DNA from: Pseudomonas donghuensis
Lineage (GTDB): Bacteria; Pseudomonadota; Gammaproteobacteria; Pseudomonadales; Pseudomonadaceae
Reading direction: 5' to 3'
Assembly (NCBI RefSeq): GCF_000259195.1
Contig: NZ_JH650761.1
Location: forward strand, 1-40,123
DNA length: 40,123 nucleotides
Position numbers and translations under genes: made by a program
Notes under the pieces: generated by a model
What the model was told of the DNA's origin: nothing
Databases searched by the model: none
Seen by the model: only the letters and a program-made list of their open reading frames with translations
Part shown: positions 26,132 through 33,926 of the stretch, piece by piece
Layout of the letters: every line of letters begins with the position of its first letter
Numbering within the stretch: position 1 is the first letter of the stretch

Positions 26132-26434
26132 CTACTCGCCAACCCGCTCCTCAATCCCGTCCAGCAACGCATCCACCAACCCTTTAGCCATTTCTACCGA
26201 ATGCAGGGTCGACCACAAGAAGCCCTTGTGGGCCGGATCAATATCGTCGAAAGCCTTGTAGCCAGTGTCGTATGCACAGCCTAGGTAGAGAGAGGCATGC
26301 ACCAGCGCATCATGGGCGGCGACGCCGGAGCAGACAGCGAACAGCGCAGAGTGCCCGGCTTGGCAGTTGCCAAAGACGGAGTGGGCGGTGGCGGCGGATT
26401 TATCGAGTGGTGGATCGGGGACGATTTTTTTCAT
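26132..26434 (-). CDS. DUF3077 small protein
   Basis: Protein of about 100 residues starting MKKIVPDPPLDKSAATAHSV, with the FAVCSGVAAHDALVHASLYL and STLHSVEMAKGLVDALLDGI segments that I associate with the Pseudomonas DUF3077 family. No signal peptide. Function unknown; the two amphipathic helices suggest a small dimerising or regulatory protein. The ATG at 26434 matches the usual family start, but an in-frame start lies 33 bp earlier and the ribosome-binding site is weak. A long structured leader precedes it. Confidence 0.75.
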   Translation of the reverse strand: MKKIVPDPPLDKSAATAHSVFGNCQAGHSALFAVCSGVAAHDALVHASLYLGCAYDTGYKAFDDIDPAHKGFLWSTLHSVEMAKGLVDALLDGIEERVGE

Positions 26435-26664
26435 GTCGATGCTCACAAGTCGGAGCTGACACCGCAATCCGTTACCACACGAATGGGTGGCAGCTGTACA
26501 CGGGGTGGTAAACCGGGGTGAGCATCAATCCCGGCAGGCTCGAAAGCCTCCCGCATACAGCCGCCATTGACTGTATAGGATGATGCACACTCCGGGTTAC
26601 CACGCCCGATCACCGAGATTTCGGTGATGGGTAGGAGCCTAGAGGCACGAGTTCCCAGGGACAA
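26435..26664 (-). promoter_or_regulatory. Hairpin-rich leader upstream of the DUF3077 gene
   Basis: This gene-free stretch carries several perfect inverted repeats. They are ATCACCGA/TCGGTGAT with a 4-nt loop (26609-26628), ATACAG/CTGTAT (26555-26576), AGGCT/AGCCT around a TTCG loop on the minus strand (26536-26549), and TTACCAC/GTGGTAA (26472-26511). The last could form a long-range stem ending ~38 nt before the ATG. One minus frame stays open across it (26664 to 26443) and stops 8 nt before the DUF3077 start. A cis-regulatory RNA is plausible; I know of no named class that fits. Confidence 0.5.
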
Positions 26665-26712
26665 GCAGACGGGTATCGACAGACCGCGTAGGGTATTTCT
26701 TAGGACGACATA

Positions 26713-26728
26713 TTTCGAGACTTCGAAA
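26713..26728. promoter_or_regulatory. Inverted repeat upstream of the DUF3077 leader
   Basis: TTTCGA-GACT-TCGAAA, 6-bp perfect arms with a 4-nt spacer, between the tRNA terminator and the structured leader. Its position suits an operator or promoter element of the DUF3077 unit. Nothing else is recognised in 26665-26774. Confidence 0.35.
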
Positions 26729-26774
26729 CATCATCTGACATAGACGCGTGCTGGTAGCAGCGGGCTCGGAAAAC

Positions 26775-26802
26775 AAAAAAGGCCCAGGTATTCACCTGAG
26801 CC
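26775..26802 (-). terminator. Rho-independent terminator of tRNA-Arg
   Basis: On the minus strand GGCTCAGGT-GAAT-ACCTGGGCC forms a 9-bp stem with one U-G pair and is followed by TTTTTT (26775-26780). It starts 10 bp beyond the 3' end of the tRNA. Confidence 0.88.
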
Positions 26803-26812
26803 TTGATCGATA

Positions 26813-26889
26813 TGGCGCACTCGGCGGGATTCGAACCCACGACCCCTGCCTTCGGAGGGCAGTACTCTATCCAGCTGAGCTACGAGTGC
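26813..26889 (-). tRNA. tRNA-Arg (anticodon CCG)
   Basis: 77-nt cloverleaf on the minus strand. The acceptor stem is GCACTCG/CGAGTGC, with discriminator G and encoded CCA (26813-26815). The D arm is GCTCAGCTGGATAGAG. The anticodon arm CTGCC-CTCCGAA-GGCAG gives anticodon CCG, which reads CGG Arg codons. The T arm contains GGGTTCGAATCCC. A promoter and a terminator flank it, so it is an independent unit. Confidence 0.97.
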
Positions 26890-26901
26890 AACGCGGGCGC
26901 C

Positions 26902-26930
26902 ATGATACCCATCTAGGCTGGCGGCGTCCA
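26902..26930 (-). promoter_or_regulatory. Sigma70-type promoter of tRNA-Arg
   Basis: On the minus strand TGGACG (26925-26930), 17 bp, TATCAT (26902-26907), then 12 bp to the first tRNA base. Good -10 and spacing, moderate -35. Confidence 0.6.
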
Positions 26931-27068
26931 TCGTCAGAATGGCTGTGGTCGATTTCGCACACTCAAGGGGCTATAAATGACGTTGATCTGAAAAAATCAG
27001 CCGCACAGCGCTTTTTGTTCTTTTTTTCGAACACCCTATTGTCCTTTCTCCTCGTTGATCCTAGGATT

Positions 27069-27086
27069 CGTTTGAGATTTCAAACG
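27069..27086. promoter_or_regulatory. Inverted repeat upstream of gabD
   Basis: CGTTTGA-GATT-TCAAACG, 7-bp perfect arms, 64 bp before the gabD start in an AT-rich leader. It could be an operator for a gab regulator, but no regulator gene is adjacent. A second small repeat, CCGTGC-CT-GCACGG, lies at 27117-27130. Confidence 0.4.
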
Positions 27087-27150
27087 CTCTCCTTTTTCTA
27101 CAATCAATAATTCGCGCCGTGCCTGCACGGTGCAGTTAAGGAAGCCCGAC

Positions 27151-28593
27151 ATGCAGCTTAAAGACGCCCAGTTGTTCCGCCAGCAAGCCTTCATCAATGG
27201 AGAGTGGCTGGACGCGGACAACGGCCAGACGATCAAGGTCAACAACCCGGCAACGGGCGAGATCATCGGCACTGTGCCGAAGATGGGCGCCGCTGAAACC
27301 CGCCGTGCCATCGAGGCCGCCGACAAGGCGCTGCCGGCCTGGCGCGCGCTGACCGCCAAAGAACGTGCTGGCAAGCTGCGTCGCTGGTTCGAGCTGATGA
27401 TCGAGCACCAGGACGACCTGGCTCGCCTGATGACCACCGAGCAGGGCAAGCCACTGGCCGAAGCCAAGGGCGAGATCGTCTACGCCGCTTCCTTTATCGA
27501 GTGGTTCGCTGAAGAAGCCAAGCGCGTCTACGGCGACACCATCCCGGGTCACCAGCCAGACAAGCGCCTGATCGTGATCAAGCAGCCGATCGGCGTGACC
27601 GCGGCCATTACCCCGTGGAACTTCCCGGCGGCGATGATCACCCGTAAAGCCGGCCCGGCCCTGGCCGCTGGCTGCACCATGGTGCTCAAGCCTGCTTCGC
27701 AAACCCCGTACTCGGCCCTGGCCCTGGTTGAGCTGGCCACCCGTGCCGGTATCCCGGCTGGCGTGCTGAGCGTGGTGACCGGCAGCGCCGGCGACATCGG
27801 CAGCGAGCTGACCGGCAACCCGATCGTGCGCAAGCTGTCGTTCACCGGCTCCACCGAGATCGGTCGCCAGCTGATGGCCGAATGCGCCAAGGACATCAAG
27901 AAGGTTTCCCTGGAGCTGGGCGGCAACGCGCCGTTCATCGTGTTTGACGACGCAGACCTGGATAAGGCCGTCGACGGCGCGATCATCTCCAAGTACCGCA
28001 ACAACGGCCAGACCTGCGTCTGCGCCAACCGTATCTACGTGCAGGACGGCGTCTACGATGCCTTCGCCGAGAAGCTCAAGGCCGCTGTGGCCAAGCTGAA
28101 GATCGGCAACGGCCTGGAAGACGGCACCACCACCGGCCCGCTGATCGACGAAAAAGCCGTGGCCAAGGTCCAGGAGCACATTGCCGATGCAGTTGGCAAA
28201 GGCGCTCAGGTACTGACCGGCGGCAAGTTGATCGAAGGTAACTTCTTCGAGCCGACCGTGCTGGTCAACGTGCCAAACAACGCAGCGGTGGCCAAGGAAG
28301 AAACCTTCGGCCCGCTGGCGCCACTGTTCCGTTTCAAGGACGAGGCCGAAGTCATCGCCATGTCCAACGACACCGAGTTCGGTCTGGCCTCCTACTTCTA
28401 TGCCCGTGACATGAGCCGTGTGTTCCGTGTCGCCGAAGCCCTGGAATACGGCATGGTCGGTATCAACACCGGTCTGATCTCCAACGAAGTCTCGCCGTTC
28501 GGCGGTATCAAGGCCTCGGGCCTGGGCCGCGAAGGTTCCAAGTACGGCATTGAGGACTACCTGGAAATCAAATACCTGTGCATCAGCATCTGA
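27151..28593 (+). CDS. gabD: NADP+-dependent succinate-semialdehyde dehydrogenase
   Basis: Oxidises succinate semialdehyde to succinate, the last step of GABA catabolism into the TCA cycle. The 480-residue length matches GabD. Aldehyde dehydrogenase motifs are intact: NFPAAMITRK and KPASQTPYSA of the cofactor site, general base E255 in LELGGNAPF, and nucleophile C289 in GQTCVCANR. The second Cys of the CVC pair is the one that can form the redox disulfide seen in E. coli GabD. The ATG at 27151 has taaggaag upstream and matches the family start MQLKDAQLFRQQ; an in-frame start 21 bp earlier is less likely. gabT follows after 183 bp. Confidence 0.96.
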   Translation: MQLKDAQLFRQQAFINGEWLDADNGQTIKVNNPATGEIIGTVPKMGAAETRRAIEAADKALPAWRALTAKERAGKLRRWFELMIEHQDDLARLMTTEQGKPLAEAKGEIVYAASFIEWFAEEAKRVYGDTIPGHQPDKRLIVIKQPIGVTAAITPWNFPAAMITRKAGPALAAGCTMVLKPASQTPYSALALVELATRAGIPAGVLSVVTGSAGDIGSELTGNPIVRKLSFTGSTEIGRQLMAECAKDIKKVSLELGGNAPFIVFDDADLDKAVDGAIISKYRNNGQTCVCANRIYVQDGVYDAFAEKLKAAVAKLKIGNGLEDGTTTGPLIDEKAVAKVQEHIADAVGKGAQVLTGGKLIEGNFFEPTVLVNVPNNAAVAKEETFGPLAPLFRFKDEAEVIAMSNDTEFGLASYFYARDMSRVFRVAEALEYGMVGINTGLISNEVSPFGGIKASGLGREGSKYGIEDYLEIKYLCISI

Positions 28594-28616
28594 TCGCAGC
28601 GTAAGGCTTTACCTCT

Positions 28617-28655
28617 GCCAGCGGGGCGCGAGAGCGACGTCTCGCTGGCCTTTTT
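28617..28655 (+). terminator. Terminator-like hairpin in the gabD-gabT gap
   Basis: GCCAGC (28617-28622) pairs with GCTGGC (28644-28649), and an inner GCGAGA-GCGACG-TCTCGC can pair as well; CTTTTT follows directly. It looks like an intrinsic terminator or attenuator between two genes of one pathway. Confidence 0.55.
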
Positions 28656-28776
28656 ACACCGTACACCCCGTGGCCTGGGCCCCTGCAGCAGTCGATCAAC
28701 GCATGCTGCCTGCAGTTGAATACCGGCCACTCCGACTTGAATCGCGCCACCTTGTGGGTGGCGAATTGAGGACATT

Positions 28777-30057
28777 ATGAGCAAGACCAACGAATCTTTG
28801 ATGCAACGTCGTGTCGCCGCAGTTCCACGTGGTGTTGGCCAGATCCACCCGATCTTCGCCGAGTCGGCAAAGAACGCCACTGTCACTGACGTCGAAGGCC
28901 GCGAGTTCATCGACTTCGCCGGCGGTATCGCAGTACTGAACACCGGTCACGTGCATCCGAAGATCATCGCTGCCGTTGAAGCCCAGCTGCACAAGCTGAC
29001 CCATACCTGCTTCCAGGTCCTGGCCTACGAGCCGTACGTCGAGCTGTGCGAAAAGATCAACGCCAAGGTACCAGGCGACTTCGCCAAGAAAACCCTGCTG
29101 GTCACCACCGGTTCCGAAGCCGTTGAAAACGCGGTCAAGATCGCCCGCGCCGCCACTGGCCGTGCCGGCGTGATCGCCTTCACCGGCGCTTACCACGGCC
29201 GTACCATGATGACCCTGGGCCTGACCGGTAAAGTCGTGCCTTACTCGGCCGGCATGGGCCTGATGCCAGGCGGCATCTTCCGCGCCCTGTACCCGAACGA
29301 GCTGCACGGTGTGAGCATCGACGACTCGATCGCTTCCATCGAGCGTATCTTCAAGAACGACGCCGAACCCCGTGACATCGCGGCAATCATCATCGAGCCA
29401 GTTCAGGGCGAAGGTGGTTTCTATGTTGCGCCGAAAGAGTTCATGAAGCGCCTGCGTGCCCTGTGCGACCAGCACGGCATCCTCCTGATCGCTGACGAAG
29501 TGCAGACCGGCGCTGGCCGTACCGGCACCTTCTTCGCCATGGAACAGATGGGCGTTGCTCCAGACCTGACCACCTTCGCCAAATCCATCGCTGGTGGCTT
29601 CCCGCTGGCCGGTGTGTGCGGCAAGGCCGAGTACATGGACGCCATCGCCCCAGGCGGCCTGGGCGGCACCTACGCCGGTAGCCCGATCGCTTGCGCCGCG
29701 GCCCTGGCGGTGATGGACGTGTTCGAAGAAGAGAAACTGCTGGACCGCAGCAAGGCCGTTGGCGAGCGTCTGGTCGCCGGCTTGCGCAAGATCCAGGACA
29801 AGCACCCGATCATCGGTGACGTGCGTGCCCTGGGCTCGATGATCGCGGTTGAAGTGTTCGACAAAGCCGGCTCCCACACCCCGAACGCTGCTGCTGTCGC
29901 TTCGGTCGTGGCCAAGGCGCGCGACAAGGGCCTGATCCTGCTGTCGTGCGGCACCTACGGCAACGTCCTGCGTATCCTGGTTCCGCTGACCTCGCCTGAT
30001 GAGCAACTGGACCAAGGTCTGGCAATCATCGAAGAGTGCTTCGCAGAACTCGCGTAA
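28777..30057 (+). CDS. gabT: 4-aminobutyrate aminotransferase
   Basis: PLP enzyme that transfers the amino group of GABA to 2-oxoglutarate, giving succinate semialdehyde for GabD. The 426-residue protein is a class III aminotransferase. Features seen are FTGAYHGRTMMTLGLTGK, the GEGGFYVAPKEF stretch, IADEVQTGAGRTGTFF with the cofactor Asp, and the PLP lysine K269 in TFAKSIAGGFPLAG. The ATG has gagga 7 nt upstream. It follows gabD in the same direction with a terminator-like hairpin between and ends with a strong terminator. Confidence 0.96.
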   Translation: MSKTNESLMQRRVAAVPRGVGQIHPIFAESAKNATVTDVEGREFIDFAGGIAVLNTGHVHPKIIAAVEAQLHKLTHTCFQVLAYEPYVELCEKINAKVPGDFAKKTLLVTTGSEAVENAVKIARAATGRAGVIAFTGAYHGRTMMTLGLTGKVVPYSAGMGLMPGGIFRALYPNELHGVSIDDSIASIERIFKNDAEPRDIAAIIIEPVQGEGGFYVAPKEFMKRLRALCDQHGILLIADEVQTGAGRTGTFFAMEQMGVAPDLTTFAKSIAGGFPLAGVCGKAEYMDAIAPGGLGGTYAGSPIACAAALAVMDVFEEEKLLDRSKAVGERLVAGLRKIQDKHPIIGDVRALGSMIAVEVFDKAGSHTPNAAAVASVVAKARDKGLILLSCGTYGNVLRILVPLTSPDEQLDQGLAIIEECFAELA

Positions 30058-30080
30058 ACTGTGACGCATTAGAAGAAAAA

Positions 30081-30102
30081 CCCGCTTCGGCGGGTTTTTT
30101 TT
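30081..30102 (+). terminator. Rho-independent terminator after gabT
   Basis: CCCGC-TTCG-GCGGG followed by eight T (30095-30102), with A-rich sequence in front, 24 bp past the gabT stop. Textbook intrinsic terminator. Confidence 0.93.
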
Positions 30103-30198
30103 CGCTCAAAGGATGGCCAGGGAGCTAAGGTTGCCTACAAGGAGACACCTTGGAAGGTGCACGGGATTGCGTGTAGCGGAATATCGGGAGAGTTGTGT

Positions 30199-31407
30199 AT
30201 GAGCGTTGTAGAGCCCGCCCAGGCACCGTGCGTGCTGATTGCCGAAGGTGATCCCTGGGTACGGGACATGCTGAGCCAGATGCTCCTCAGTGTGCGCTGC
30301 GATGCGCGCCTGCAGGTGTGCGCCGATGGCTCGCAAGCGCTGGCGGCGCTGGCCAGCAAGCCGGACCTGATCATCGCCGCACGCGAGCTGCCCGGCGGCG
30401 ATGGCCTCGACCTGCTGCGCAACGTGCGTGCCAAGGGCCGCCAGCCGGTATTGCCGTTCATTCTCATGAGCAACCGCAGTGACACCGCCAGTGTGCGCGA
30501 GGTGCTGCCGTTCGCGCCGACCGCTTACCTGAGCAAGCCGCTGAACATGGACGCCCTGCGCCAGCGCCTGGAAGACTTGTTGCTCAGCGCCGGGGAGGAG
30601 GTCGCTTGCCTGGTACCGCCGTTGCAGCCAGGCGCGACTTTGCCGCGCTTTCTGCAAGAGCGCCGCGCCACCTCCGATGGCGGCCCGCTGTTCGCCGATG
30701 TGAAGTTGGCAATCAAGCGCAGCCTGCAGCCCCAGGGCCTGGACCTCAAGGTACTGGAAGCCGAGATCCGCAACGATCCACAGGTCACCGCCGTGCTGAT
30801 CGCCGCCGCCAACAGCGCTGCACTGCATCGCGACGGTGCGGTGCAGAGCCTGATGCAGGCGCTGAACAAGCTGGGCACGACCCAGAGCATGAACCTGATT
30901 CTGGGGCTGGCGCTCAAGCGTAGCGCCAAGCTCAGCGATCCAATCCTGTCGCGCCATGCCGAACACTTCTGGGGCTTGTCGCTGCACACCGCCGAATACG
31001 CGCGGACCCTGGCGCGCATGCTCGAACTCGACCAGGAGCGCTGCTATTGCGCCGGCTTGCTGCATTGCCTGGGCGATCTGGCGCTGCTGCGATGTTTGCA
31101 GGAGTGGCAGCAGGCCGGGGGTGAGCTGGATGAGGATTCGGTGGAGTTGTCGCTCAACGAGTTTGGTGCGGCGTTCGGCTCGGCGCTGCGTACCCGCTGG
31201 CGGCTACCGCTGGAGCTGCGTGAACTGATTGCGGCGATCTACCAGTTGGGCGGCGGGGTGTATTCGCGCGATGCGCTGGTGATGAACCTGGCCGGGCAGT
31301 TGGCGCGCTTGCCGGCGGATCAGGGGTTGGAAGGCCTGGCTGAAAGCAAGACGGCGCGCTTGCTCAAGGTGGGGATGGCGGAGCTGGGCAGGTTGCGCAA
31401 GGTTTGA
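30199..31407 (+). CDS. Degenerate receiver plus HDOD domain protein
   Basis: Signalling protein of 402 residues. The N-terminal part (about 10-125) has the response-regulator fold (VLIAEGDPWVRDML, FILMSNRSD, AYLSKPLN with the conserved Lys). The phospho-acceptor Asp is missing: DLIIAARELPGGDG has Ala61 where the Asp is expected. The C-terminal part (about 160-395) is an HDOD domain, a phosphohydrolase-like fold without catalytic HD residues, common in regulators of motility and stress. The ATG at 30199 has gggagag upstream; longer in-frame starts are less likely. It precedes the GGDEF cyclase gene, which is convergent. Confidence 0.85.
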   Translation: MSVVEPAQAPCVLIAEGDPWVRDMLSQMLLSVRCDARLQVCADGSQALAALASKPDLIIAARELPGGDGLDLLRNVRAKGRQPVLPFILMSNRSDTASVREVLPFAPTAYLSKPLNMDALRQRLEDLLLSAGEEVACLVPPLQPGATLPRFLQERRATSDGGPLFADVKLAIKRSLQPQGLDLKVLEAEIRNDPQVTAVLIAAANSAALHRDGAVQSLMQALNKLGTTQSMNLILGLALKRSAKLSDPILSRHAEHFWGLSLHTAEYARTLARMLELDQERCYCAGLLHCLGDLALLRCLQEWQQAGGELDEDSVELSLNEFGAAFGSALRTRWRLPLELRELIAAIYQLGGGVYSRDALVMNLAGQLARLPADQGLEGLAESKTARLLKVGMAELGRLRKV

Positions 31408-31432
31408 GATTTTGGGGTCGATTTGCGGCCCA

Positions 31433-31502
31433 ATCGCTGGCAAGGCCAGCTCCCACAGGGTTTGCATGCCCCGGCCCTTGTGGGAACTGGCTTGCCAGCG
31501 AT
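31433..31502. repeat. Paired REP element between HDOD and GGDEF genes
   Basis: Arms at 31433-31457 and 31479-31502 based on atcgctggcaaggccagct and its complement, nearly the same as the 7564-7620 copy. It fills the gap between two convergent genes. Confidence 0.83.
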
Positions 31503-31507
31503 GCTTT

Positions 31508-32497
31508 TCAGCCTCTTACAATCTGATTCTTGCCCTGGCGCTTGGCCTGGTACATCGCCGCATCCGCCCGGGCAAACAGGCTGTCCAGCGACTCGTCGGC
31601 CTCGGTGATCCCGGTCAGGCCCTGGCTCACCGTCACCCCGAATACCTTGTCGTCATGGCTGAAGCTCAAGCGCTGGATCTCGCGCTGCAGGCGCTCGGCG
31701 ATGTGCTGGGCAATTTCCGGCGTGCAGCCCGGAAACACCGCGGCGAACTCCTCGCCACCAATGCGCCCGAACTGGTCGCCACGGCGCAGCACCGCCTTGC
31801 CGGTATCAGCGATGCGCTGTAGCACATAGTCGCCTTCCTGGTGGCCGTAGGTGTCGTTGATCTGCTTGAAGTCATCGATGTCGAGCAGCAGGAACGCTAA
31901 CGGCGCCTGCTCCCGTCGTGCGGTTTCGAAGGCATGCTGGGCGCACTCGAAGAAGTGTCGGCGGTTGCTGCTCTGGGTCAGTACGTCGGTGGTCGCCAGG
32001 CGCTGCAGCTCGCCTTCGAGCTGCTTCTTTTCGGTGATGTCCTCGGCCATGCCGACAATGATCACCCGCTGGTCCGGCATGGCCTGTTGGCTGATGAAGC
32101 ATTTGTCGCTGATCCAGCGCACCTGGCCGTCGGCGGCGATGATGCGGTACTCGCGATCCTCCACTGCGCCTTTTTCCAGCACTTGCGCCAGGCTCCGTTC
32201 GGCGTAGTCCAGGTCATCGGGGTAGATGCTGTCGCGCCATTCGTTGAAGTCGGCCAGCAACAGGCCGGCCGGCCGGCCAAAAATGCGTTCGTAGGCGGGA
32301 CTGACGTAGAGCACCTGGCGGCTTTCCCAGTCGAATGCCCAGAGCACGGCATTGACGCTGTCGAGCAAAGAGCTGAACAGCTGTTCACGCTCACTCAGGC
32401 GCGCGACTTCGCCTTGGGCATGCATCAGGGCCAGAAGGGTTTGGGCGGCTTCAGGTGGCGGGTTGCAGGCCAGGGTTGTTGGAGTGTTCTTGACCAT
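31508..32497 (-). CDS. PAS-GGDEF diguanylate cyclase
   Basis: Makes c-di-GMP from two GTP. The protein of 329 residues has a PAS domain (about 40-155; AVLWAFDWESRQVLYVSPAY, with the PAC end GMAEDITEKKQLE) and a C-terminal GGDEF domain (about 168-325). The active site is GGEEF (247-251), and an intact inhibitory I-site RRGD (238-241) lies exactly five residues before it, so product feedback is likely. There is no membrane segment, so the input is cytoplasmic. The ATG at 32497 is preferred; a GTG at 32515 would add six residues but lacks a ribosome-binding site. Confidence 0.9.
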   Translation of the reverse strand: MVKNTPTTLACNPPPEAAQTLLALMHAQGEVARLSEREQLFSSLLDSVNAVLWAFDWESRQVLYVSPAYERIFGRPAGLLLADFNEWRDSIYPDDLDYAERSLAQVLEKGAVEDREYRIIAADGQVRWISDKCFISQQAMPDQRVIIVGMAEDITEKKQLEGELQRLATTDVLTQSSNRRHFFECAQHAFETARREQAPLAFLLLDIDDFKQINDTYGHQEGDYVLQRIADTGKAVLRRGDQFGRIGGEEFAAVFPGCTPEIAQHIAERLQREIQRLSFSHDDKVFGVTVSQGLTGITEADESLDSLFARADAAMYQAKRQGKNQIVRG

Positions 32498-32595
32498 TTG
32501 CGCGGAAATTCTCACGACTGGGGCGTGCGGCCACGACCCGGCCCGCCACGCGGGCGATATGCCTGTCAGAGTGAGATTCGGCGGCTAAGTTCCGG

Positions 32596-32623
32596 TCGGC
32601 GCGCCGCTAAGCCGGCGCGCCGA
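32596..32623 (-). terminator. GC-rich hairpin after desA
   Basis: Perfect 11-bp stem TCGGCGCGCCG-CTAAGC-CGGCGCGCCGA, 9 bp beyond the desA stop. No T-tract follows on the minus strand, so it may protect the mRNA end or terminate weakly. Confidence 0.5.
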
Positions 32624-32632
32624 TCAACGGCA

Positions 32633-33817
32633 TCAGGCCAGGGCAGGGCGCAGCGAGTAGGTCTTGAGCTGGGCGGCGAAGTCGCGCAGCGACTGGATAC
32701 CGCTGGCCTCGGCTTCGTGTACCCAGTCTTTCATGGCCGCGAGCATGTCGTGGCCGTTGGCGCTGGTGCGCGCCCAGATCTGTTGCAGGGCCAGGCGTTT
32801 CTCGTAGATGGTTTTCAGTGCCTGGCTGTGCTCGAGCATGGTCTGGATGCGCAGGTGATGACGGTCTTCCAGCAGGCTGGTTTCCCGCGACAGCAAACGC
32901 TTGGCACGGCGGAACTGGTGACGGACCGAATCGTCGACCCGCGCCAGCTCCTGCTGGACCAGCGGCGCGATCACCAGCTTGCGGTACTGGGCCATGATCT
33001 GGAAGCGGTTGTTGAGGATCGCCATGGCGGTGTCCATGTCCAGCTGGCCCTTGCCTTCGACCCGGTGGGCGATAGGCGCGACGCGCTGCACCTTGGCCAG
33101 GCGCAGCCAGCAGAACAGCTTGATCCAGGCCCAGCCCATGTCGAACTCCCAGCGCTTGACCGACAGCTTGGCCGAGTTGGGGTAGGTGTGGTGGTTGTTG
33201 TGCAGCTCTTCACCGCCAATGATGATGCCCCAGGGCACCAGGTTGGTGGCGGCGTCGCGGCACTCGAAGTTGCGATAGCCGACCGCATGGCCCAGGCCGT
33301 TGACCACGCCGGCAGCCCAGAATGGAATCCACATCATCTGCACGGCCCAGATGGTGATGCCGGCGGTGCCGAACAGCAGCAGGTCGATCACCGCCATCAG
33401 GGCGATGCCGCCGAGCTTGTAGCGGCTGTAGAGGTTGCGTTCGATCCAGTCTTCCGGGCAGTTCTTGCCGTAGATGCGCAGGGTTTCCGGGTTCTGTGCC
33501 TCTTCGCGGTACAGCTCGGCGCCCTTGCGCAGCACCGTCGACAGGCCCTTGATGACCGGGCTGTGCGGGTCGTCGACGGTTTCGCATTTGGCGTGGTGCT
33601 TGCGGTGGATGGCGGTCCACTCGCGGGTGTTCTGCGCCGTGGTCAGCCACAGCCAGAAACGGAAAAAGTGCTTGAGCCCGGCGTTGAGTTCCAGCGAGCG
33701 GTGGGCGGAATAACGGTGCAGGTAAACGGTAACGCTGACGATGGTCACATGCGTCATTACCAGGGTAACTGCCAGCAATTGCCACACTGACAAGTTGAGC
33801 AAACCTTCGTACCACAT
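32633..33817 (-). CDS. desA: DesA-type delta-9 fatty acid desaturase
   Basis: Membrane di-iron oxygenase of 394 residues that puts a double bond into acyl chains and so adjusts membrane fluidity. All three His boxes are present: HRYSAH (34-39), HRKHH (71-75), HNNHH (206-210), plus the extra His177 in GLGHAVGY. Hydrophobic helices lie around residues 10-33, 48-60 and 137-180. The position next to the GGDEF/EAL gene and sbp cluster is that of P. aeruginosa desA (phospholipid desaturase), on which the name rests; the sequence is also close to the acyl-CoA desaturase DesB. The start MWYEG at 33817 fits the family; an ATG 24 bp upstream is possible. Confidence 0.88.
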   Translation of the reverse strand: MWYEGLLNLSVWQLLAVTLVMTHVTIVSVTVYLHRYSAHRSLELNAGLKHFFRFWLWLTTAQNTREWTAIHRKHHAKCETVDDPHSPVIKGLSTVLRKGAELYREEAQNPETLRIYGKNCPEDWIERNLYSRYKLGGIALMAVIDLLLFGTAGITIWAVQMMWIPFWAAGVVNGLGHAVGYRNFECRDAATNLVPWGIIIGGEELHNNHHTYPNSAKLSVKRWEFDMGWAWIKLFCWLRLAKVQRVAPIAHRVEGKGQLDMDTAMAILNNRFQIMAQYRKLVIAPLVQQELARVDDSVRHQFRRAKRLLSRETSLLEDRHHLRIQTMLEHSQALKTIYEKRLALQQIWARTSANGHDMLAAMKDWVHEAEASGIQSLRDFAAQLKTYSLRPALA

Positions 33818-33926
33818 AGGCGAAATGGCCCTCAAAAACATAGGGAACAGCGGGAAACATTATCCCTGCGCCAGCAAATAAAACCAGTCGGCCTTTTAGA
33901 TAGGAGGTCACCGGATGTTTCTACCC

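Noticed and set aside
26813..26889. tRNA-Arg as an integration site of a genomic island
   Set aside because: No integrase, no partial duplicate of the tRNA 3' end within the window, and flanking genes look like core genome.
31934..33790. 618-codon plus-strand frame across the GGDEF and desA genes
   Set aside because: It crosses two well-supported minus-strand genes and the gap between them, and its product shows no domain.
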